64,000 nt of DNA from Pannonibacter carbonis (GCF_003012935.1 NZ_PUDR01000004.1:310001-374000), one strand, 5' to 3'. Positions 41,058-54,171 are shown, numbered from the stretch's first letter. Translations and numbers: made by a program. Notes: a model not told the origin generated them from the letters alone.

Positions 41058-41081
41058 AAAAAAGGCGCCCACCGGGCGCCT
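41058..41081 (-). terminator. Rho-independent terminator of gpmA-dapB transcript
   Basis: Stem AGGCGCCC/GGGCGCCT (41063-41070 with 41074-41081), 3-nt loop, is followed on the minus strand by TTTTTTG. It lies 26 nt after the gpmA stop. Confidence 0.88.
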
Positions 41082-41106
41082 CTTTATCCGAAGTTCTGAA
41101 GCCAGC

Positions 41107-41727
41107 TCAGTCGGCCAGATCTTCGACGCTGACGACATTGCCGTCTTCATCAAGACGATAGACAAGCGGTGCACCGGTGGCCAGTTCCCGGGCAACGATC
41201 TCGTCCGGTGTCAGCTTCTCCAGATCCATGATCAGCGAGCGCAGCGAATTGCCGTGGGCCGCGACGATGATGCGCTTGCCTTCCAGAACGCGGGGCAGGA
41301 TCTCGGCACGGTAATAAGGCAGCACGCGCTCAGCGGTCATTTTCAGGCTTTCACCGCCCGGAGGAGGAATGTCGAAGGACCGGCGCCAGATATGCACCTG
41401 CTCGTCGCCGAACTTCGCGCGGGCCTCATCCTTGTCCATGCCGGTGATGTCACCGTAGTCACGCTCGTTGAGGGCCTGGTCCCGTACCGTCTCCAGGTCC
41501 TCCTGACCAAGTTCGGCAAGCATCAGCGCCAGTGTGTGCTGGGCACGGGTCAGGACCGAGGTATAGGCCATGTCGAACTGCAGCTTCATATCCCGCAGCT
41601 TGACGCCGGCCGCTTTGGCCTCGCTGACGCCAAGCTCGGTCAGGTCGGGATCCTTCCAGCCGGTGAACAGGTTCTTCAGGTTCCATTCGCTCTGGCCATG
41701 ACGGACGAGCACCAAGAGACGTTCCAT
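41107..41727 (-). CDS. gpmA: 2,3-bisphosphoglycerate-dependent phosphoglycerate mutase
   Basis: This glycolytic mutase interconverts 3- and 2-phosphoglycerate. The 206-residue protein has the phosphohistidine motif [10 protein letters not shown], the ALNERDYG block, PPPGGESL and the second catalytic His in AAHGNSLR. It is shorter than E. coli GpmA (250), as is typical of alphaproteobacteria. AGGAG lies eight nt before the ATG at 41727. It follows dapB by 32 nt and shares its transcript. Confidence 0.95.
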   Translation of the reverse strand: MERLLVLVRHGQSEWNLKNLFTGWKDPDLTELGVSEAKAAGVKLRDMKLQFDMAYTSVLTRAQHTLALMLAELGQEDLETVRDQALNERDYGDITGMDKDEARAKFGDEQVHIWRRSFDIPPPGGESLKMTAERVLPYYRAEILPRVLEGKRIIVAAHGNSLRSLIMDLEKLTPDEIVARELATGAPLVYRLDEDGNVVSVEDLAD

Positions 41728-41759
41728 ATGCCGTTCTCCTCGCAAGGCTTTGGCAGGTT

Positions 41760-42572
41760 TCAGTCGTTCAGGCCGAGCACGTCGGCCATGGAGTAAAGTC
41801 CGGGCTTCTTGTCGCGGGCCCAAAGGGCTGCCTTGACGGCGCCGCGCGCGAATATCTGGCGGTCCTCCGCCTTGTGGCTCAGTTCCACCCGCTCGCCCTC
41901 GCCAGCCAGGATCACCGTGTGATCGCCAATGACCGAACCGCCGCGCAATGTGGCAAAACCAATGTCACCGACGGGGCGAGGCCCTGTATGGCCATCACGG
42001 ACGCGCACGGAATGGTCGGTGAGGTTCAGTCCCCGGCCAGCGGCTGCGGCCTCACCCAGAAGCAAGGCAGTGCCCGATGGCGCATCCACCTTGTGCCGGT
42101 GGTGCATCTCGACAATCTCGAGATCAAAGTCGGGACCAAGGGCAGCGGCTGCCTTCCTGACCATCGCGGCCAGCAGGTTCACGCCGAGGCTCATGTTCCC
42201 GGACTTGACCAGGCGCGCATGACGTGCGGCGGCCTTCAGGGGCGGCAACTCGCTGTCCACCCAGCCGGTGGTGCCGATGACATGCACGATGCGCGCCTGG
42301 GCGGCGAGTTCGGCAAACATCAAGCTTGCCTTGGGCGCCGTGAAGTCGAGAACCCCCTCGGACGCGGCAAAGGCCGTCAGCGGATCGTCAGTGACCGGAA
42401 TGCCGAGGTGACCGACGCCTGCAAGTTCGCCAGCGTCTTTGCCGAGAGCGGATGCTCCTTCGCGCTCGATGGCGGCGCTCAAGGTCACGCCCTCCATTGC
42501 CGAAATGGCGCGCACGAGAGCCTGGCCCATGCGACCGGCAGCTCCGACCACGACAAGACGCATCTCACTCAT
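41760..42572 (-). CDS. dapB: 4-hydroxy-tetrahydrodipicolinate reductase
   Basis: This is a lysine/diaminopimelate pathway enzyme using NAD(P)H. The 270-residue protein has the nucleotide-binding [10 protein letters not shown], the catalytic region [16 protein letters not shown] and the substrate-binding [12 protein letters not shown] 42572 (MSEMRL) is chosen; an ATG at 42563 is an alternative. The ribosome site is weak. It is the first gene of a dapB-gpmA pair, an order seen widely in Hyphomicrobiales. Confidence 0.96.
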   Translation of the reverse strand: MSEMRLVVVGAAGRMGQALVRAISAMEGVTLSAAIEREGASALGKDAGELAGVGHLGIPVTDDPLTAFAASEGVLDFTAPKASLMFAELAAQARIVHVIGTTGWVDSELPPLKAAARHARLVKSGNMSLGVNLLAAMVRKAAAALGPDFDLEIVEMHHRHKVDAPSGTALLLGEAAAAGRGLNLTDHSVRVRDGHTGPRPVGDIGFATLRGGSVIGDHTVILAGEGERVELSHKAEDRQIFARGAVKAALWARDKKPGLYSMADVLGLND

Positions 42573-42663
42573 GGGATACCCCGCTGTTGAATCATCGCCG
42601 GATATAACAGGCAGCACGGCACGGCGAAAGGTCAACTAGGCTCCTGATCGTCAGCTCGACCAT

Positions 42664-42694
42664 AAAGAAAAGGCCGGGGCGCATGCCCCGGCCT
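42664..42694 (-). terminator. Rho-independent terminator of pnp
   Basis: A perfect 10-bp stem (42671-42680 with 42685-42694), 4-nt loop, is followed on the minus strand by TTTTCTTT. It begins about 29 nt after the pnp stop. Confidence 0.92.
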
Positions 42695-42722
42695 GATCTC
42701 GTTCGTCGCAGACGGGAGAGGA

Positions 42723-44849
<2,127 letters not shown>

Positions 44850-45070
44850 GTAAGTTCCTTGCAAGCTTCGTCCCCGCGCGGCGCCTGGTCTGCCGATCCG
44901 AGAACGGATCAGGTCCCGGCACCTGCGCGCGGGTTGTTTCGGTCGGCCCCCTATGGACCGGTTACCGGTGACGAGCCATGGGCAAGACGGCGGGACGCTG
45001 CGGATGCCGAGAACCGGACGAAGCGGCAGCACCCTGCGATCCTGCCCCATGACTGTCATGAGACATTCTA

Positions 45071-45106
45071 TAAGCAAACGCGGCGGGCAAATCCACCCAC
45101 CGCGTT
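45071..45106 (-). terminator. Hairpin between rpsO and pnp (weak terminator or RNA-processing site)
   Basis: AACGCGG (45077-45083) pairs with CCGCGTT (45100-45106), extended by GGG/CCC after one mismatch. On the minus strand it is followed by TGCTTAT, a poor T-tract. In E. coli the rpsO-pnp gap carries a terminator and an RNase III site; the position here is the same. Confidence 0.55.
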
Positions 45107-45120
45107 CAGTACCAGGCCGA

Positions 45121-45390
45121 TTAGCGGCGGATGCCCAGGCGCTCGATGAGCGTCTTGTAGCGGCCGGAGTCCTTACGGTTCAGGTAGTCCAGCAGGGAAC
45201 GACGCAGCGCGACCATCTTCAGCAGACCGCGGCGGGAGTGATTGTCCTTGCCATGGCCCTTGAAGTGTTCGGTCAGGTTGGTGATGCGCTCGGTCAGGAT
45301 TGCGACCTGCACTTCCGGGGAACCGGTATCGCCTTCCTGTACGGCGTATTCCTTGATCAGCGCAGCCTTGCGCTCAGCAGTGATCGACAT
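45121..45390 (-). CDS. rpsO: 30S ribosomal protein S15
   Basis: This 89-residue protein binds 16S rRNA early in assembly. It is recognisable from [41 protein letters not shown] and the end RLGIRR. The length is exactly that of the family. AAAGGA lies 9 nt before the ATG at 45390. It sits between truB and pnp, the conserved order. Confidence 0.98.
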   Translation of the reverse strand: MSITAERKAALIKEYAVQEGDTGSPEVQVAILTERITNLTEHFKGHGKDNHSRRGLLKMVALRRSLLDYLNRKDSGRYKTLIERLGIRR

Positions 45391-45653
45391 CGCATGTGTC
45401 CTTTCAAGTTCTGGGTCCGGCAAGGCCGGACCCGTGTCGGATGGCAAGCATCCTGTCTCCTGCTTTTTGAGCCGGTAGAACAGGGAGTGCGCTTGCCAGG
45501 GTCAAATCCTGTCGCCGTTCAGCCAGGGCCGGGATGTCGTCCAGCAAAGGTCGGGCGCAGGTATCGGGGCCAATAGGGCCCGATGGCGCGGGAATATGGC
45601 GGAGACCAGCCGGAAACACCAGCTATTTCTTGCTTTGGCCGGTGTCACCTTCC

Positions 45654-46589
45654 CTAAAGGTGAAGAATGCGCGAGGGCTGGAAGCGGCCCTTGTCGATGT
45701 TGCCAAGAGCAACCGGAGTTCCGGCGTGGCTTGCGAAGGCAAGGTCACAAGCCAGGGGCGCCGACTTTCCGCGCAGCAGAACGGCCATGCCCTGGCGGAT
45801 GCGTCCGGCTTCCTCGATGCTGACAGGCACCTCCAGAACATCGGCCAGCGCCTCGCGGACCGGCAACAGGTAGTCCATCAACGGCTCGACGTCTTCGCCT
45901 GCGGCTTCAGCTGCGTCTTCCAGTTCCGCAAGCGTCACCATGTCAGCTTCGCCGAAGGGACCGACCAGCAACCGGCGCAGTTCCGTCACGTGGCCACAGG
46001 TCCCGAGCCGGTGCCCCAGATCGCGTGCCAGTGCCCGGACATAGGTACCCTTGCCGCACTCCGCCTCGAAGACGCTTCGATCGCTGCCGCGCATCTCGAC
46101 AAGCGTCAGGCGATGAACATCAATCGGCCGAGCTTCCAGCTCAACCTCGGCGCCTTCGCGGGCAAGATCATAGGCGCGGGCGCCGTCGACCTTGATCGCG
46201 GAGAATTTCGGCGGAACCTGCAGGATCGTGCCGGTAAATTCGCCAAGGACCGCCACAATGGCATCGGCATCCGGTCGCACGTCAGAGGTGGCAATCACGG
46301 CACCTTCCGTGTCGTCCGTGTCCGTTTCGGATCCCCAGGTGACCTCGAACCGATACACCTTGCGCCCGTTCATGATCATCGGAACGGTCTTGGTTGCCTC
46401 GCCGAAAGCAAGCGGCAGGCATCCGGACGCTCGCGGATCGAGGGTGCCGGCATGCCCCACCTTTTCCGGATGCAGGAGACGCTTGATGCGGGTCAGGGCA
46501 TCATTCGAGGTCAGGCCGTAGGGCTTGTCCAGCACCAGCCACCCATCAATTGGGTTGCGTGGCCGGCGGACCTTCTGGGGACGCGACAT
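45654..46589 (-). CDS. truB: tRNA pseudouridine(55) synthase
   Basis: This enzyme makes pseudouridine 55 in the T-loop of tRNAs. The 311-residue protein has the catalytic Asp in HAGTLDPRASG, the N-terminal GWLVLDKPYGLTS and the GTYVRALARDLG block. It lies between rbfA and rpsO. A REP-like element in the 208-nt gap upstream separates it from rbfA. Confidence 0.96.
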   Translation of the reverse strand: MSRPQKVRRPRNPIDGWLVLDKPYGLTSNDALTRIKRLLHPEKVGHAGTLDPRASGCLPLAFGEATKTVPMIMNGRKVYRFEVTWGSETDTDDTEGAVIATSDVRPDADAIVAVLGEFTGTILQVPPKFSAIKVDGARAYDLAREGAEVELEARPIDVHRLTLVEMRGSDRSVFEAECGKGTYVRALARDLGHRLGTCGHVTELRRLLVGPFGEADMVTLAELEDAAEAAGEDVEPLMDYLLPVREALADVLEVPVSIEEAGRIRQGMAVLLRGKSAPLACDLAFASHAGTPVALGNIDKGRFQPSRILHL

Positions 46590-46616
46590 TTAGAAATCCT
46601 CTACCCCCACCCCGGC

Positions 46617-46741
46617 GTCATCCCGGCCAAGCGCAACGCGAGCCGGGACCGGTAAGCCAAGGTCGTAATTAATTAATATTTACAACGATATCGCCCTATC
46701 ACTCCGGTCCCGGATCTGCGCTTGCGCTTGCCCGGGATGAC
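46617..46741. repeat. REP/MITE-like imperfect palindromic element, copy B
   Basis: The element starts GTCATCCCGGCCAAGCGC and ends with its near-complement, closing GCCCGGGATGAC. The arms are about 36 nt and flank an AT-rich centre (AATTAATTAATATTT). Arm sequence and layout match copy A at 40839-41005. It lies inside the rbfA-truB gap, 27 nt before truB, within an otherwise continuous operon. Confidence 0.78.
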
Positions 46742-46797
46742 GCGAGGAAGGGCCTTCCAGCAATCTGCAGCATCCGCAGATGCTGGCGCTGCAACAA

Positions 46798-47220
46798 TCA
46801 GTCGTCCTGATCGTCCGCCGTGTCTTCGGCATCGAGGTCGCGCTTGACCTCCGGCTGCATCAGCAGCGAGCCGATGCGGTCGTCATCGTCGAAGCGGGTG
46901 TCGAGAATGAAGCGCAGGTCCGGCATGTATTTCATCGTCAGCTTGCGCGAGACCTGACCGCGAAAATACTTCGCGCTGCGGTTCAGCGCCTTGACCACCT
47001 TGTCGGTGTTCTGGCCGCCGAGCGGCATCACCAGGCATGTTGCAAGCCGCAGGTCCGGGGTCATCCGCACTTCGGGGATGGTCAGGATCACGCCATCCAG
47101 GTCCGGATCGGACAGTTGGCCGCGGCTGAAGATTTCCGACATTTCCTTGCGGACCAGTTCGCCTACGCGCAACTGCCGTTGCGAGGGCATGCCGGCGCCC
47201 TCTCCCATGCTTTTGGCCAT
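46798..47220 (-). CDS. rbfA: 30S ribosome-binding factor A
   Basis: This 140-residue KH-like protein is needed for late 16S rRNA maturation and cold adaptation. The family pattern is visible in RQLRVGELVRKEMSEIF, ILTIPEVRMTPDLRLA and YMPDLRFILDTRFDD. The acidic tail is usual in alphaproteobacteria. It lies between infB and truB, the standard order. The ribosome site is weak. Confidence 0.95.
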   Translation of the reverse strand: MAKSMGEGAGMPSQRQLRVGELVRKEMSEIFSRGQLSDPDLDGVILTIPEVRMTPDLRLATCLVMPLGGQNTDKVVKALNRSAKYFRGQVSRKLTMKYMPDLRFILDTRFDDDDRIGSLLMQPEVKRDLDAEDTADDQDD

Positions 47221-47337
47221 GTTGTCTATCCAGTCAGGCAGCGGCGCCGGGATCGGCCGGGGCGGCTGCGAAATGAAGATGCCGGCGCGGGTCTGCCCCT
47301 GCGCCGGCGTCTTGTTCGGTTTGTTGAACCAGGCAGC

Positions 47338-50103
47338 TCAGAGCGAGCGGGCGATCTGCTCCACACGGAAGCATTCGATCACGTCGCCAACGCGCATGTC
47401 CTGGTAGTTTTCGAAGTTCATGCCGCATTCCTGGCCGGACTCGACCGACTTGACTTCGTCCTTGAAGCGCTTGAGCGTTCCAAGCTTGCCCTGATGGACG
47501 ACGACGTTTTCGCGCAGCAGGCGGACTTCGGCGCCACGTTCGACCACACCCTCGGTCACCAGACAGCCAGCAACCTTGCCGACCTTGGTGATGTCGAAGA
47601 TTTCGCGGATGGAGGCGTAACCGATGAAGGTCTCGCGACGTTCCGGGGTCAGCATGCCCGACATGGCAGCCTTAACATCATCCACGAGGTCGTAAATGAT
47701 GTTGTAGTAGCGGATGTCGATGCCCTCGCGCTCGGCCAGTTCACGCGCCTGCTTGTTGGCACGGACGTTGAAGCCGACGATGGAGGCGTTGGAGGCAGCA
47801 GCCAGCGTGATATCGGATTCGGTGATGCCACCGACGCCGGCATGCAGGATGCGCGCGCCGACTTCCTCGTTGCCGATCTTGTCGAGCGCATGAGCGATGG
47901 CTTCCGCCGAACCCTGCACGTCGGCCTTGACGACCAGCGGGAACTCCTTGCGACCACCGGTCTGCAGGCGGCTCATCATCTGTTCGATCGAACCGCGCGA
48001 ACCCGATTTCAGCACCGACAACCGGTCACGCTTCTGGCGCAGACGGTAGTCGGCGATCTCGCGGGCGCGGGCCTCGTTCTCGACGACAGCGACCTGGTCA
48101 CCGGCCTCCGGCGTGCCCTGGAAGCCGAGGACTTCCACCGGCTTGGAGGGGCCTGCCTCCTTCACCTGGTTGCCGTCCTCGTCCAGAAGGGCGCGGACCT
48201 TGCCCCATTCGCCACCGGCGACGAGAATGTCACCCACGCGCAGGGTGCCCTTCTGAACCAGTACCGTTGCCACCGGGCCTCGGCCCTTGTCGAGCTGGGC
48301 TTCAATGACAAGACCTTCAGCCGTGCGGTCCGGGTTGGCACGCAGTTCGAGAACTTCAGCCTGCAGCAGGACCATCTCGAGCAGCCGGTCAAGGTTATGA
48401 CCGGTCTTGGCGGAGACTTCGACGTCGATCGTGTCACCGCCCATGGCTTCCACGACGATCTCGTCATGCAAGAGTTCGGTGCGCACGCGCTGCGGGTCAG
48501 CGGCCGGCTTGTCGATCTTGTTGATCGCCACGATGATCGGGACGCCGGCAGCCTTGGCGTGGGCCACGGCCTCCTTCGTCTGCGGCTTCACGCCGTCATC
48601 GGCAGCAACCACCAGGATGACGATGTCCGTCGCCTTGGCGCCACGGGCACGCATCTGGGTAAAGGCCGCATGGCCCGGGGTATCGATGAAGGTGATCTTC
48701 TGACCGTTCTTCTCGACCTGATAGGCGCCGATGTGCTGGGTGATGCCACCGGCTTCGCCCGAGACAACCTTCGAGTTGCGGATCGCGTCCAGAAGCGACG
48801 TCTTGCCGTGGTCAACGTGGCCCATGATGGTCACGACCGGCGGACGCGGCAGCAGGCTGCCTTCGATGTCGCTGGTGGTGAACAAGCCTTCTTCAACGTC
48901 AGACTCGGAGACCCGCTTGACCGTGTGCCCCAGTTCCGACGCGATCAGCTCCGCCGTGTCCGCGTCGATCACGTCGTTGATCTTCAGCATCTGGCCCTGC
49001 TTCATCAGCAGCTTGATGACATCAACGGACCGTTCCGCCATACGGTTGGCGAGTTCCTGGATGGTGATGGCTTCCGGCAGGATGACTTCACGCGAAATCT
49101 TCTCGCGCACGGCCTGCATGCCGCCACGCTTTTCCTTTTCGCGGCGACGGCGCAGCGAGGCGAGCGAGCGCGAGCGCTGCTCATCCGAGCCACCGGTTGC
49201 GGCGGAAATGGTGAGCTTGGACCGACGGCGATCGTCCGTGCCACGCTTGGCGACCGGAGCAACCGGTGCCTTCGGACGCTTGACGGTACGCAGGGCATTC
49301 TTGTTGCCCTCATCATCGTCACTCGCGGCAGCGGGAGCAGCAGGGGCTGCGCCCGGACGCGGACGGTCCGACTGCGGCTGACCATCCGTGCGACGTGCCT
49401 GCGGCTGGCCGCCACGCTGGTCATTGCCCGCCGGGCGAGCGGCACCGGCAGGAGCCGCAGCACGCGGTGCCTCAACCGGCTTGGGAGCGACAACCGGGGC
49501 GACCGGCTCAGGGTTGGCAAGGCGATACGCGGCCTCTTCAGCCTCACGGATCTTGCGTGCCTCTTCCTCGGCCTTGGCCCGAATTTCCTCTTCGGCCTTG
49601 CGCTGTGCGTCTTCGATGGCGCGGCGGGCCGCTTCCTCTTCGGCGCGCTTGCGCTCCTCGACTTCACGAACCTGCGCCATCTTCAGCGCGGCCATGCGGG
49701 CTGCGGCTTCTTCCTGGGTCAGGGAGCGAAGGACGGCACCACCGCCGGGACGCTGCTGCTGCCGCTGCGGCTGCCCGGAAGAGCTGCCCTGCTGACGGCG
49801 CTGCTGCTGCGGCTGCCCCTGGGGCTGCTGCTGCCTTGGCTGCTGCGGTGCGGCCGGTGCCGGCTCGCGCGGACGTTCGACCGGGGCAGGAGCGGGAGCT
49901 GCGGCGGCGGCTTCTGCCTCCGGACGTCCTTCCTGGCCAGGAACCACCACGCGCCGCTTCTTCTTCTCCACGACGACAGCCTTAGACCGGCCATGGGAGA
50001 AGCTCTGACGAACAGTGCCCTGTTCGACGCCTCCCCGCTTGATGCCAAGGGTCTTCCGCTCGACGCTAATCGTCTTGTCGCCTGGATTCTTCGTATCGTT
50101 CAT
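47338..50103 (-). CDS. infB: Translation initiation factor IF-2
   Basis: This GTPase brings initiator tRNA to the ribosome. The 921-residue protein has a long low-complexity N-terminal region (about 60-310, rich in Pro, Gln, Ala and charged heptads). The conserved IF2_N segment [19 protein letters not shown] follows. The G domain has [17 protein letters not shown] and NKID, and domains II-IV follow. AAGG precedes the ATG. It begins 8 nt after the ylxR stop in the nusA operon. Confidence 0.98.
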   Translation of the reverse strand: MNDTKNPGDKTISVERKTLGIKRGGVEQGTVRQSFSHGRSKAVVVEKKKRRVVVPGQEGRPEAEAAAAAPAPAPVERPREPAPAAPQQPRQQQPQGQPQQQRRQQGSSSGQPQRQQQRPGGGAVLRSLTQEEAAARMAALKMAQVREVEERKRAEEEAARRAIEDAQRKAEEEIRAKAEEEARKIREAEEAAYRLANPEPVAPVVAPKPVEAPRAAAPAGAARPAGNDQRGGQPQARRTDGQPQSDRPRPGAAPAAPAAASDDDEGNKNALRTVKRPKAPVAPVAKRGTDDRRRSKLTISAATGGSDEQRSRSLASLRRRREKEKRGGMQAVREKISREVILPEAITIQELANRMAERSVDVIKLLMKQGQMLKINDVIDADTAELIASELGHTVKRVSESDVEEGLFTTSDIEGSLLPRPPVVTIMGHVDHGKTSLLDAIRNSKVVSGEAGGITQHIGAYQVEKNGQKITFIDTPGHAAFTQMRARGAKATDIVILVVAADDGVKPQTKEAVAHAKAAGVPIIVAINKIDKPAADPQRVRTELLHDEIVVEAMGGDTIDVEVSAKTGHNLDRLLEMVLLQAEVLELRANPDRTAEGLVIEAQLDKGRGPVATVLVQKGTLRVGDILVAGGEWGKVRALLDEDGNQVKEAGPSKPVEVLGFQGTPEAGDQVAVVENEARAREIADYRLRQKRDRLSVLKSGSRGSIEQMMSRLQTGGRKEFPLVVKADVQGSAEAIAHALDKIGNEEVGARILHAGVGGITESDITLAAASNASIVGFNVRANKQARELAEREGIDIRYYNIIYDLVDDVKAAMSGMLTPERRETFIGYASIREIFDITKVGKVAGCLVTEGVVERGAEVRLLRENVVVHQGKLGTLKRFKDEVKSVESGQECGMNFENYQDMRVGDVIECFRVEQIARSL

Positions 50104-50111
50104 ATTTGCCT

Positions 50112-50759
50112 TCAGTCCTGCCCTGCTACGCTGTTCGCACCGTCGCTGTCTTTCGCGACGGAACCCGCCCGGAAAGCCTCCAGATCGCGTAGTCGCGCAA
50201 GGAAGCCTCCACTCGCCCGGCCTGCGAGCAGCGCAGCATGTATCACATTAGATCGACCCAATGCCAAATCCAATTGAGTCGAATCGAACAAACGGACGAC
50301 CGGACCGCCGTTTGTGTCTTCAAATCGGCTCGCGAAAAGACCCGCGAGCTTCCGTACTCCGTCTTCGGAAGCATCCGAAGCATGAATGAGGCCGACAACC
50401 GGATCCCGCTTCAGCGCCGCATCGACCTTGGCAAAGCCGGTGACGAGTTCACCGGCCTTGCGTGCCAGGGACAGGGCCGAGAGAGCGCTGCGCACCAGCA
50501 TGGCATCCACCCGTGCCGACAAACCCGGCTCGACCTTGGCCTCGGCCTTGAAGGCCTTCGGGAACACCCGGCGCTTCTCGGCCAGATCCAGCGCTTCCTT
50601 GCTGGCCGTGATCCATACGCCACGGCCTGGCAGGTTGCGTCGGAAATCGGGCATCACATTGCCGTCCGGGTCCATCACAAACCGCATCAGTTCCGACACA
50701 GGCCTTACCTCTCGGGTAAGTGCGCATTGCCGTTCAAGCGGCTCATTCTTCCTTGGCAC
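50112..50759 (-). CDS. YlxR-type RNA-binding protein fused to an L7Ae-like domain
   Basis: This 215-residue protein lies between nusA and infB. The N-terminal half is YlxR/DUF448 ([19 protein letters not shown], then [14 protein letters not shown]). The C-terminal half ([33 protein letters not shown]) resembles the L7Ae/YlxQ RNA-binding fold, which is a separate gene in Firmicutes. Fusion of the two is common in alphaproteobacteria. It probably acts in transcription-translation with NusA, but the exact role is unknown. The start is GTG 50759 with AGGAGG about ten nt upstream. Confidence 0.88.
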   Translation of the reverse strand: MPRKNEPLERQCALTREVRPVSELMRFVMDPDGNVMPDFRRNLPGRGVWITASKEALDLAEKRRVFPKAFKAEAKVEPGLSARVDAMLVRSALSALSLARKAGELVTGFAKVDAALKRDPVVGLIHASDASEDGVRKLAGLFASRFEDTNGGPVVRLFDSTQLDLALGRSNVIHAALLAGRASGGFLARLRDLEAFRAGSVAKDSDGANSVAGQD

Positions 50760-50815
50760 TCCGGTCCGGCCTCCTGCTGCCTTGCCCTTGTTCGGTCGTC
50801 GATCGCGTCAGCCGA

Positions 50816-52450
50816 TCACTCGGCGACGTCCTCGACTTCCTCTTCGTCGTCTGCTTCCAGCTCTTCCGCCTCGGCCAGTGCGGCAGTGGCAGCGGCAAAT
50901 TCCTCTTCGCTGATCCAGCCGGCGGCAACGCGCGCTGCCATCACCATGGTCTCAGCCTCGGTCCGCGACAGCTCGAAGCCCGACAGCGTGCCCGGGAAAC
51001 GTTTCGTTTCGCCGTCCTTGCGCTCGCTCCAGCCAACGAGATCGTCGGTGGCGCAGCCGGCAAGATCCTCGATCGTCTTGATCCCGTCCTTGCCCAGAGC
51101 CACCAGCATCGCCGTCGTCAGGCCATCGATCTGGCGCAACTCGTCGGCAACGCCCAGGGCCCGGCGCTCTTCATCGAGCTTGGCTTCCTGCTCGGCCAGA
51201 TAGTCGCGTGCACGCTCCTGGATTTCCTCGGCGGTCTCGTCGTCAAAGCCTTCAATGGCCGCGATTTCCTCCAGATCGACATAGGCCACTTCCTCGACGG
51301 AGGAGAAGCCTTCGGTCGCCAGCAACTGGCCGACCATTTCGTCGACGTTCAGCGAGTCCATGAACAGGGTCGAACGTTCCACGAATTCCTTCTGGCGGCG
51401 CTCGCTTTCTTCCTGCTCGGTCATGATGTCGATGGCCCAGCCGGTCAGCTGCGACGCCAGACGCACGTTCTGGCCGCGACGGCCGATGGCGAGCGACAGC
51501 TGCTCGTCCGGCACCACGACTTCAATGCGCTCGGCATCTTCGTCGAGCACCACCTTGGCAACTTCCGCCGGCTGCAGTGCGTTCACGATGAAGGTCGCCG
51601 CATCCGGGTTCCACGGAATGATGTCGATCTTTTCGCCCTGGAGCTCACCAACCACGGCCTGCACGCGCGAGCCGCGCATGCCGACGCATGCACCGACGGG
51701 ATCAATGGAACTGTCCTTGGAAATCACGGCGATCTTGGCGCGCGAACCCGGGTCACGGGCAACGGACTTGATCTCGATGACGTTGTCATAGATTTCCGGG
51801 ACTTCCTGCGCGAAAAGTTTCGCCATGAACTGCGGATGCGTGCGCGACAGGAAAATCTGCGGACCGCGCTGTTCGCGGCGCACGTCATAGACATAGGCGC
51901 GGATGCGGTCGCCAGTGCGGAACAGCTCGCGCGGGATGAGTTCGTCGCGGCGCACGATGCCTTCGCCGCGGCCGAGGTCGACGATGACGTTGCCATACTC
52001 AGCGCGCTTGACGACACCATTGACGATCTCGCCGATGCGATCCTTGAACTCGTCATACTGACGGTCACGCTCGGCCTCGCGCACCTTCTGCACGATGACC
52101 TGTTTGGCAGACTGGGCGGCGATGCGGCCGAAGTCGAGCGGCGGCAACGGCTCGGCGATATAGTCGCCGATCATCGCTTCCGGATTGCGCTGCTTGGCAT
52201 CGATGAGGGCGATCTCGGTGGAGATGTTCTCGACATTATCGACGACCTGCAACAGGCGCTGCAGCCGGATTTCACCCGTCTTCGGGTTGATCTCGGCGCG
52301 CACCTCGGTCTCGGTACCATAACGGGAACGGGCCGCCTTCTGGATGGCGTCTTCCATCGCAGCGATCACGATGCCGCGGTCAATCGTCTTCTCGCGAGCC
52401 ACCGCATCGGCGATCTGCAGCAGTTCCAGCCGGTTCGCGCTGATTGCCAT
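50816..52450 (-). CDS. nusA: Transcription termination/antitermination protein NusA
   Basis: This RNA polymerase-binding factor controls pausing, termination and antitermination. The 544-residue protein has the N-terminal polymerase-binding domain (starting [20 protein letters not shown]), an S1 domain, two KH domains ([29 protein letters not shown]) and C-terminal helix-hairpin-helix acidic repeats ending in an acidic tail. GAGGAG lies about ten nt before the ATG. It follows rimP and precedes ylxR-infB. Confidence 0.97.
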   Translation of the reverse strand: MAISANRLELLQIADAVAREKTIDRGIVIAAMEDAIQKAARSRYGTETEVRAEINPKTGEIRLQRLLQVVDNVENISTEIALIDAKQRNPEAMIGDYIAEPLPPLDFGRIAAQSAKQVIVQKVREAERDRQYDEFKDRIGEIVNGVVKRAEYGNVIVDLGRGEGIVRRDELIPRELFRTGDRIRAYVYDVRREQRGPQIFLSRTHPQFMAKLFAQEVPEIYDNVIEIKSVARDPGSRAKIAVISKDSSIDPVGACVGMRGSRVQAVVGELQGEKIDIIPWNPDAATFIVNALQPAEVAKVVLDEDAERIEVVVPDEQLSLAIGRRGQNVRLASQLTGWAIDIMTEQEESERRQKEFVERSTLFMDSLNVDEMVGQLLATEGFSSVEEVAYVDLEEIAAIEGFDDETAEEIQERARDYLAEQEAKLDEERRALGVADELRQIDGLTTAMLVALGKDGIKTIEDLAGCATDDLVGWSERKDGETKRFPGTLSGFELSRTEAETMVMAARVAAGWISEEEFAAATAALAEAEELEADDEEEVEDVAE

Positions 52451-52521
52451 TCTCGTCTACTCCTCTTGCGCGCCGTTTTCGCTGCGCATCCCATTCAGTC
52501 CCGTCTCGCGGATGTGGCCGG

Positions 52522-53184
52522 TCAGTTGGCCCTGCCGCGCTCTTCTTCGTCCGCCTCGTCGTCTTCGTCCGCGGCGTCATACTCGAATTCGATGTCATCG
52601 TCCTCGTCCGGCAGGTCGGACGTGTCGATGCCGCGGGCGGACAGTGCCGCCTTTTCGGCGCGCAGGGCCGCGCGGATCAGGTCATCCGTCAGGATGAGCC
52701 GTGCCTCGTCGATGTCGGTCAGCGGCAGCAGCACCGGATTGACCGCGCCTTCCGGCGCATCCAGCAGGCGCAGCACGGCCTGGCCGTTCTCGACACCCGT
52801 CAGGATGCCGCGGAACCGCTTGCGGCCGTCGAGCGGCACAGCCATTTCCACCTTGGCCTCATGCCCGGCCCAGCGGACAAAATCGCTCTCGCGCACCAGC
52901 GGACGGTCGATCCCCGGCGAGGAGATCTCCAGGTGGTAGGCGCGGTTGATCGGGTCATCGACGTCGAGCGCCGGCGAGACCGCGCGGCTGATTTCCTCGC
53001 AGTCGTGCACGCTCATGGTGCCGTCCGGCCGTTCGGCCATAATCTGCAGCGTGCAGCCATTGGCCGCGCTGATCTTGACGCGCACCAGGCGATAGCCGAG
53101 GTCGGTAATGACCGGTTCGACAATGGCCGCGACGCGGGCATCCAGACCCTCTTCGGTCACGATGCGGGCTTCATGCAGGCTCAC
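52522..53184 (-). CDS. rimP: Ribosome maturation factor RimP
   Basis: This protein is needed for 30S subunit assembly. The 220-residue protein shows the conserved core [28 protein letters not shown] and [12 protein letters not shown], and a long acidic tail. The GTG at 53184 is chosen because AGGAG lies six nt before it; a TTG at 53241 has no ribosome site. It is the first gene of the rimP-nusA-ylxR-infB-rbfA-truB-rpsO-pnp run, as a terminator separates it from trmB. Confidence 0.94.
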   Translation of the reverse strand: MSLHEARIVTEEGLDARVAAIVEPVITDLGYRLVRVKISAANGCTLQIMAERPDGTMSVHDCEEISRAVSPALDVDDPINRAYHLEISSPGIDRPLVRESDFVRWAGHEAKVEMAVPLDGRKRFRGILTGVENGQAVLRLLDAPEGAVNPVLLPLTDIDEARLILTDDLIRAALRAEKAALSARGIDTSDLPDEDDDIEFEYDAADEDDEADEEERGRAN

Positions 53185-53256
53185 GCCAGTCTCCTGTCGC
53201 TTTGGCACCGCGTCTTGCGCGGGCCAGTCCGGGTGTTCCAACTGCCTGGATAAGCC

Positions 53257-53287
53257 AAAAAGAGCGGGTCCTTCGCGGGGCCCACTC
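53257..53287 (-). terminator. Probable terminator of the metK-trmB transcript
   Basis: An imperfect stem (53262-53271 with 53278-53287, one G-U pair and one mismatch on the transcribed strand) is followed on the minus strand by TTTTT. It lies about 120 nt after trmB and 70 nt before the rimP start. Confidence 0.6.
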
Positions 53288-53405
53288 TCAAACTGCTCCG
53301 ATCGAGCCGCTGGAGAAGATGAATGGCGTTCTTATACGCGCTTCCTTCGGAAACGCAAGGAAAAAGCCGCCGGGCGGCCCGGCAGCCGATTCCAGGTTCC
53401 TGCGC

Positions 53406-54107
53406 CTATCGCCGGCGGAACGTCAGATAACGGGGAACCCGCCCCTCGCGGAATGCTTTCGCCTCGTAGCGCGTGCCGGGCCACGTCGGCCAGGGCAGAC
53501 GCCAGTCGTCAGCGGTTTCCGCCGTCCAGTCAAAGGCTTCGTGATCGCGGATGTGGCGCAGGGCCCAGTCGACATAGGTGTCGATGTCGCTGGCAAAGCG
53601 AAAGTCTGATCCCGGCTTCAACGCCCGCGCATAGCGGTCAAGATTCTGCGGATTGATGAAGCGCCGCTTCCAGTGCCGCTTTTTCGGCCAGGGATCAGGA
53701 TAGAGCTGATAGGCCCGCGACAGGCTCGCCTCCGGCAGCCAGTCCAGCAGCTTGATCGCGTCATCATCGTAGAGCCGCAAATTGCCCAGCCCGCGGTCGA
53801 CAACCTCGCTCAGCGCCTTGGCCATGGAGGTCATGAACGGCTCGACACCGATGAAGCCGACGCGCGGGTTCTCGACAGCGCGGTGGATCAGATGCTCGCC
53901 GCCGCCGAAGCCGACCTCCAGCCAGACCTCATCCACCGGCGCGTCGAACAGCGCGGTGAGGTCGGCGGGTGCCGGCTGGCCCAGATCCGGGCGCAGGCGT
54001 GGCATGTCGCTGTCCATCAGCAGGCGCTGGCGCGGTGTGAGCGGCTTGCCCATGCGCCGGCCATAGAAGGAACCATCGTAGAAGTCGGTCATTGCCGTGT
54101 GCTGCAT
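53406..54107 (-). CDS. trmB: tRNA (guanine-N7-)-methyltransferase
   Basis: This enzyme methylates G46 in the tRNA variable loop using SAM. The 233-residue protein has the SAM site LEVGFGGGEHL, FIGVEPF and the family signature YPDPWPKKRHWKRRF. Its substrate SAM is made by the product of metK, 64 nt upstream. The start is uncertain between ATG 54107 and ATG 54092; neither has a good ribosome site. Confidence 0.95.
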   Translation of the reverse strand: MQHTAMTDFYDGSFYGRRMGKPLTPRQRLLMDSDMPRLRPDLGQPAPADLTALFDAPVDEVWLEVGFGGGEHLIHRAVENPRVGFIGVEPFMTSMAKALSEVVDRGLGNLRLYDDDAIKLLDWLPEASLSRAYQLYPDPWPKKRHWKRRFINPQNLDRYARALKPGSDFRFASDIDTYVDWALRHIRDHEAFDWTAETADDWRLPWPTWPGTRYEAKAFREGRVPRYLTFRRR

Positions 54108-54171
54108 CTCAAACAGCCGCGCCGACCACCTTTCAGCGGCCGGCGCAGGGATGTCATCAGGTCATGAGGGA

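Noticed and set aside
46780-50277. A 1165-codon open frame on the plus strand opposite infB and rbfA
   Set aside because: It mirrors the GC-rich coding of infB on the other strand. The minus-strand protein has full IF-2 and RbfA motifs, whereas the mirror frame has no recognisable domain.
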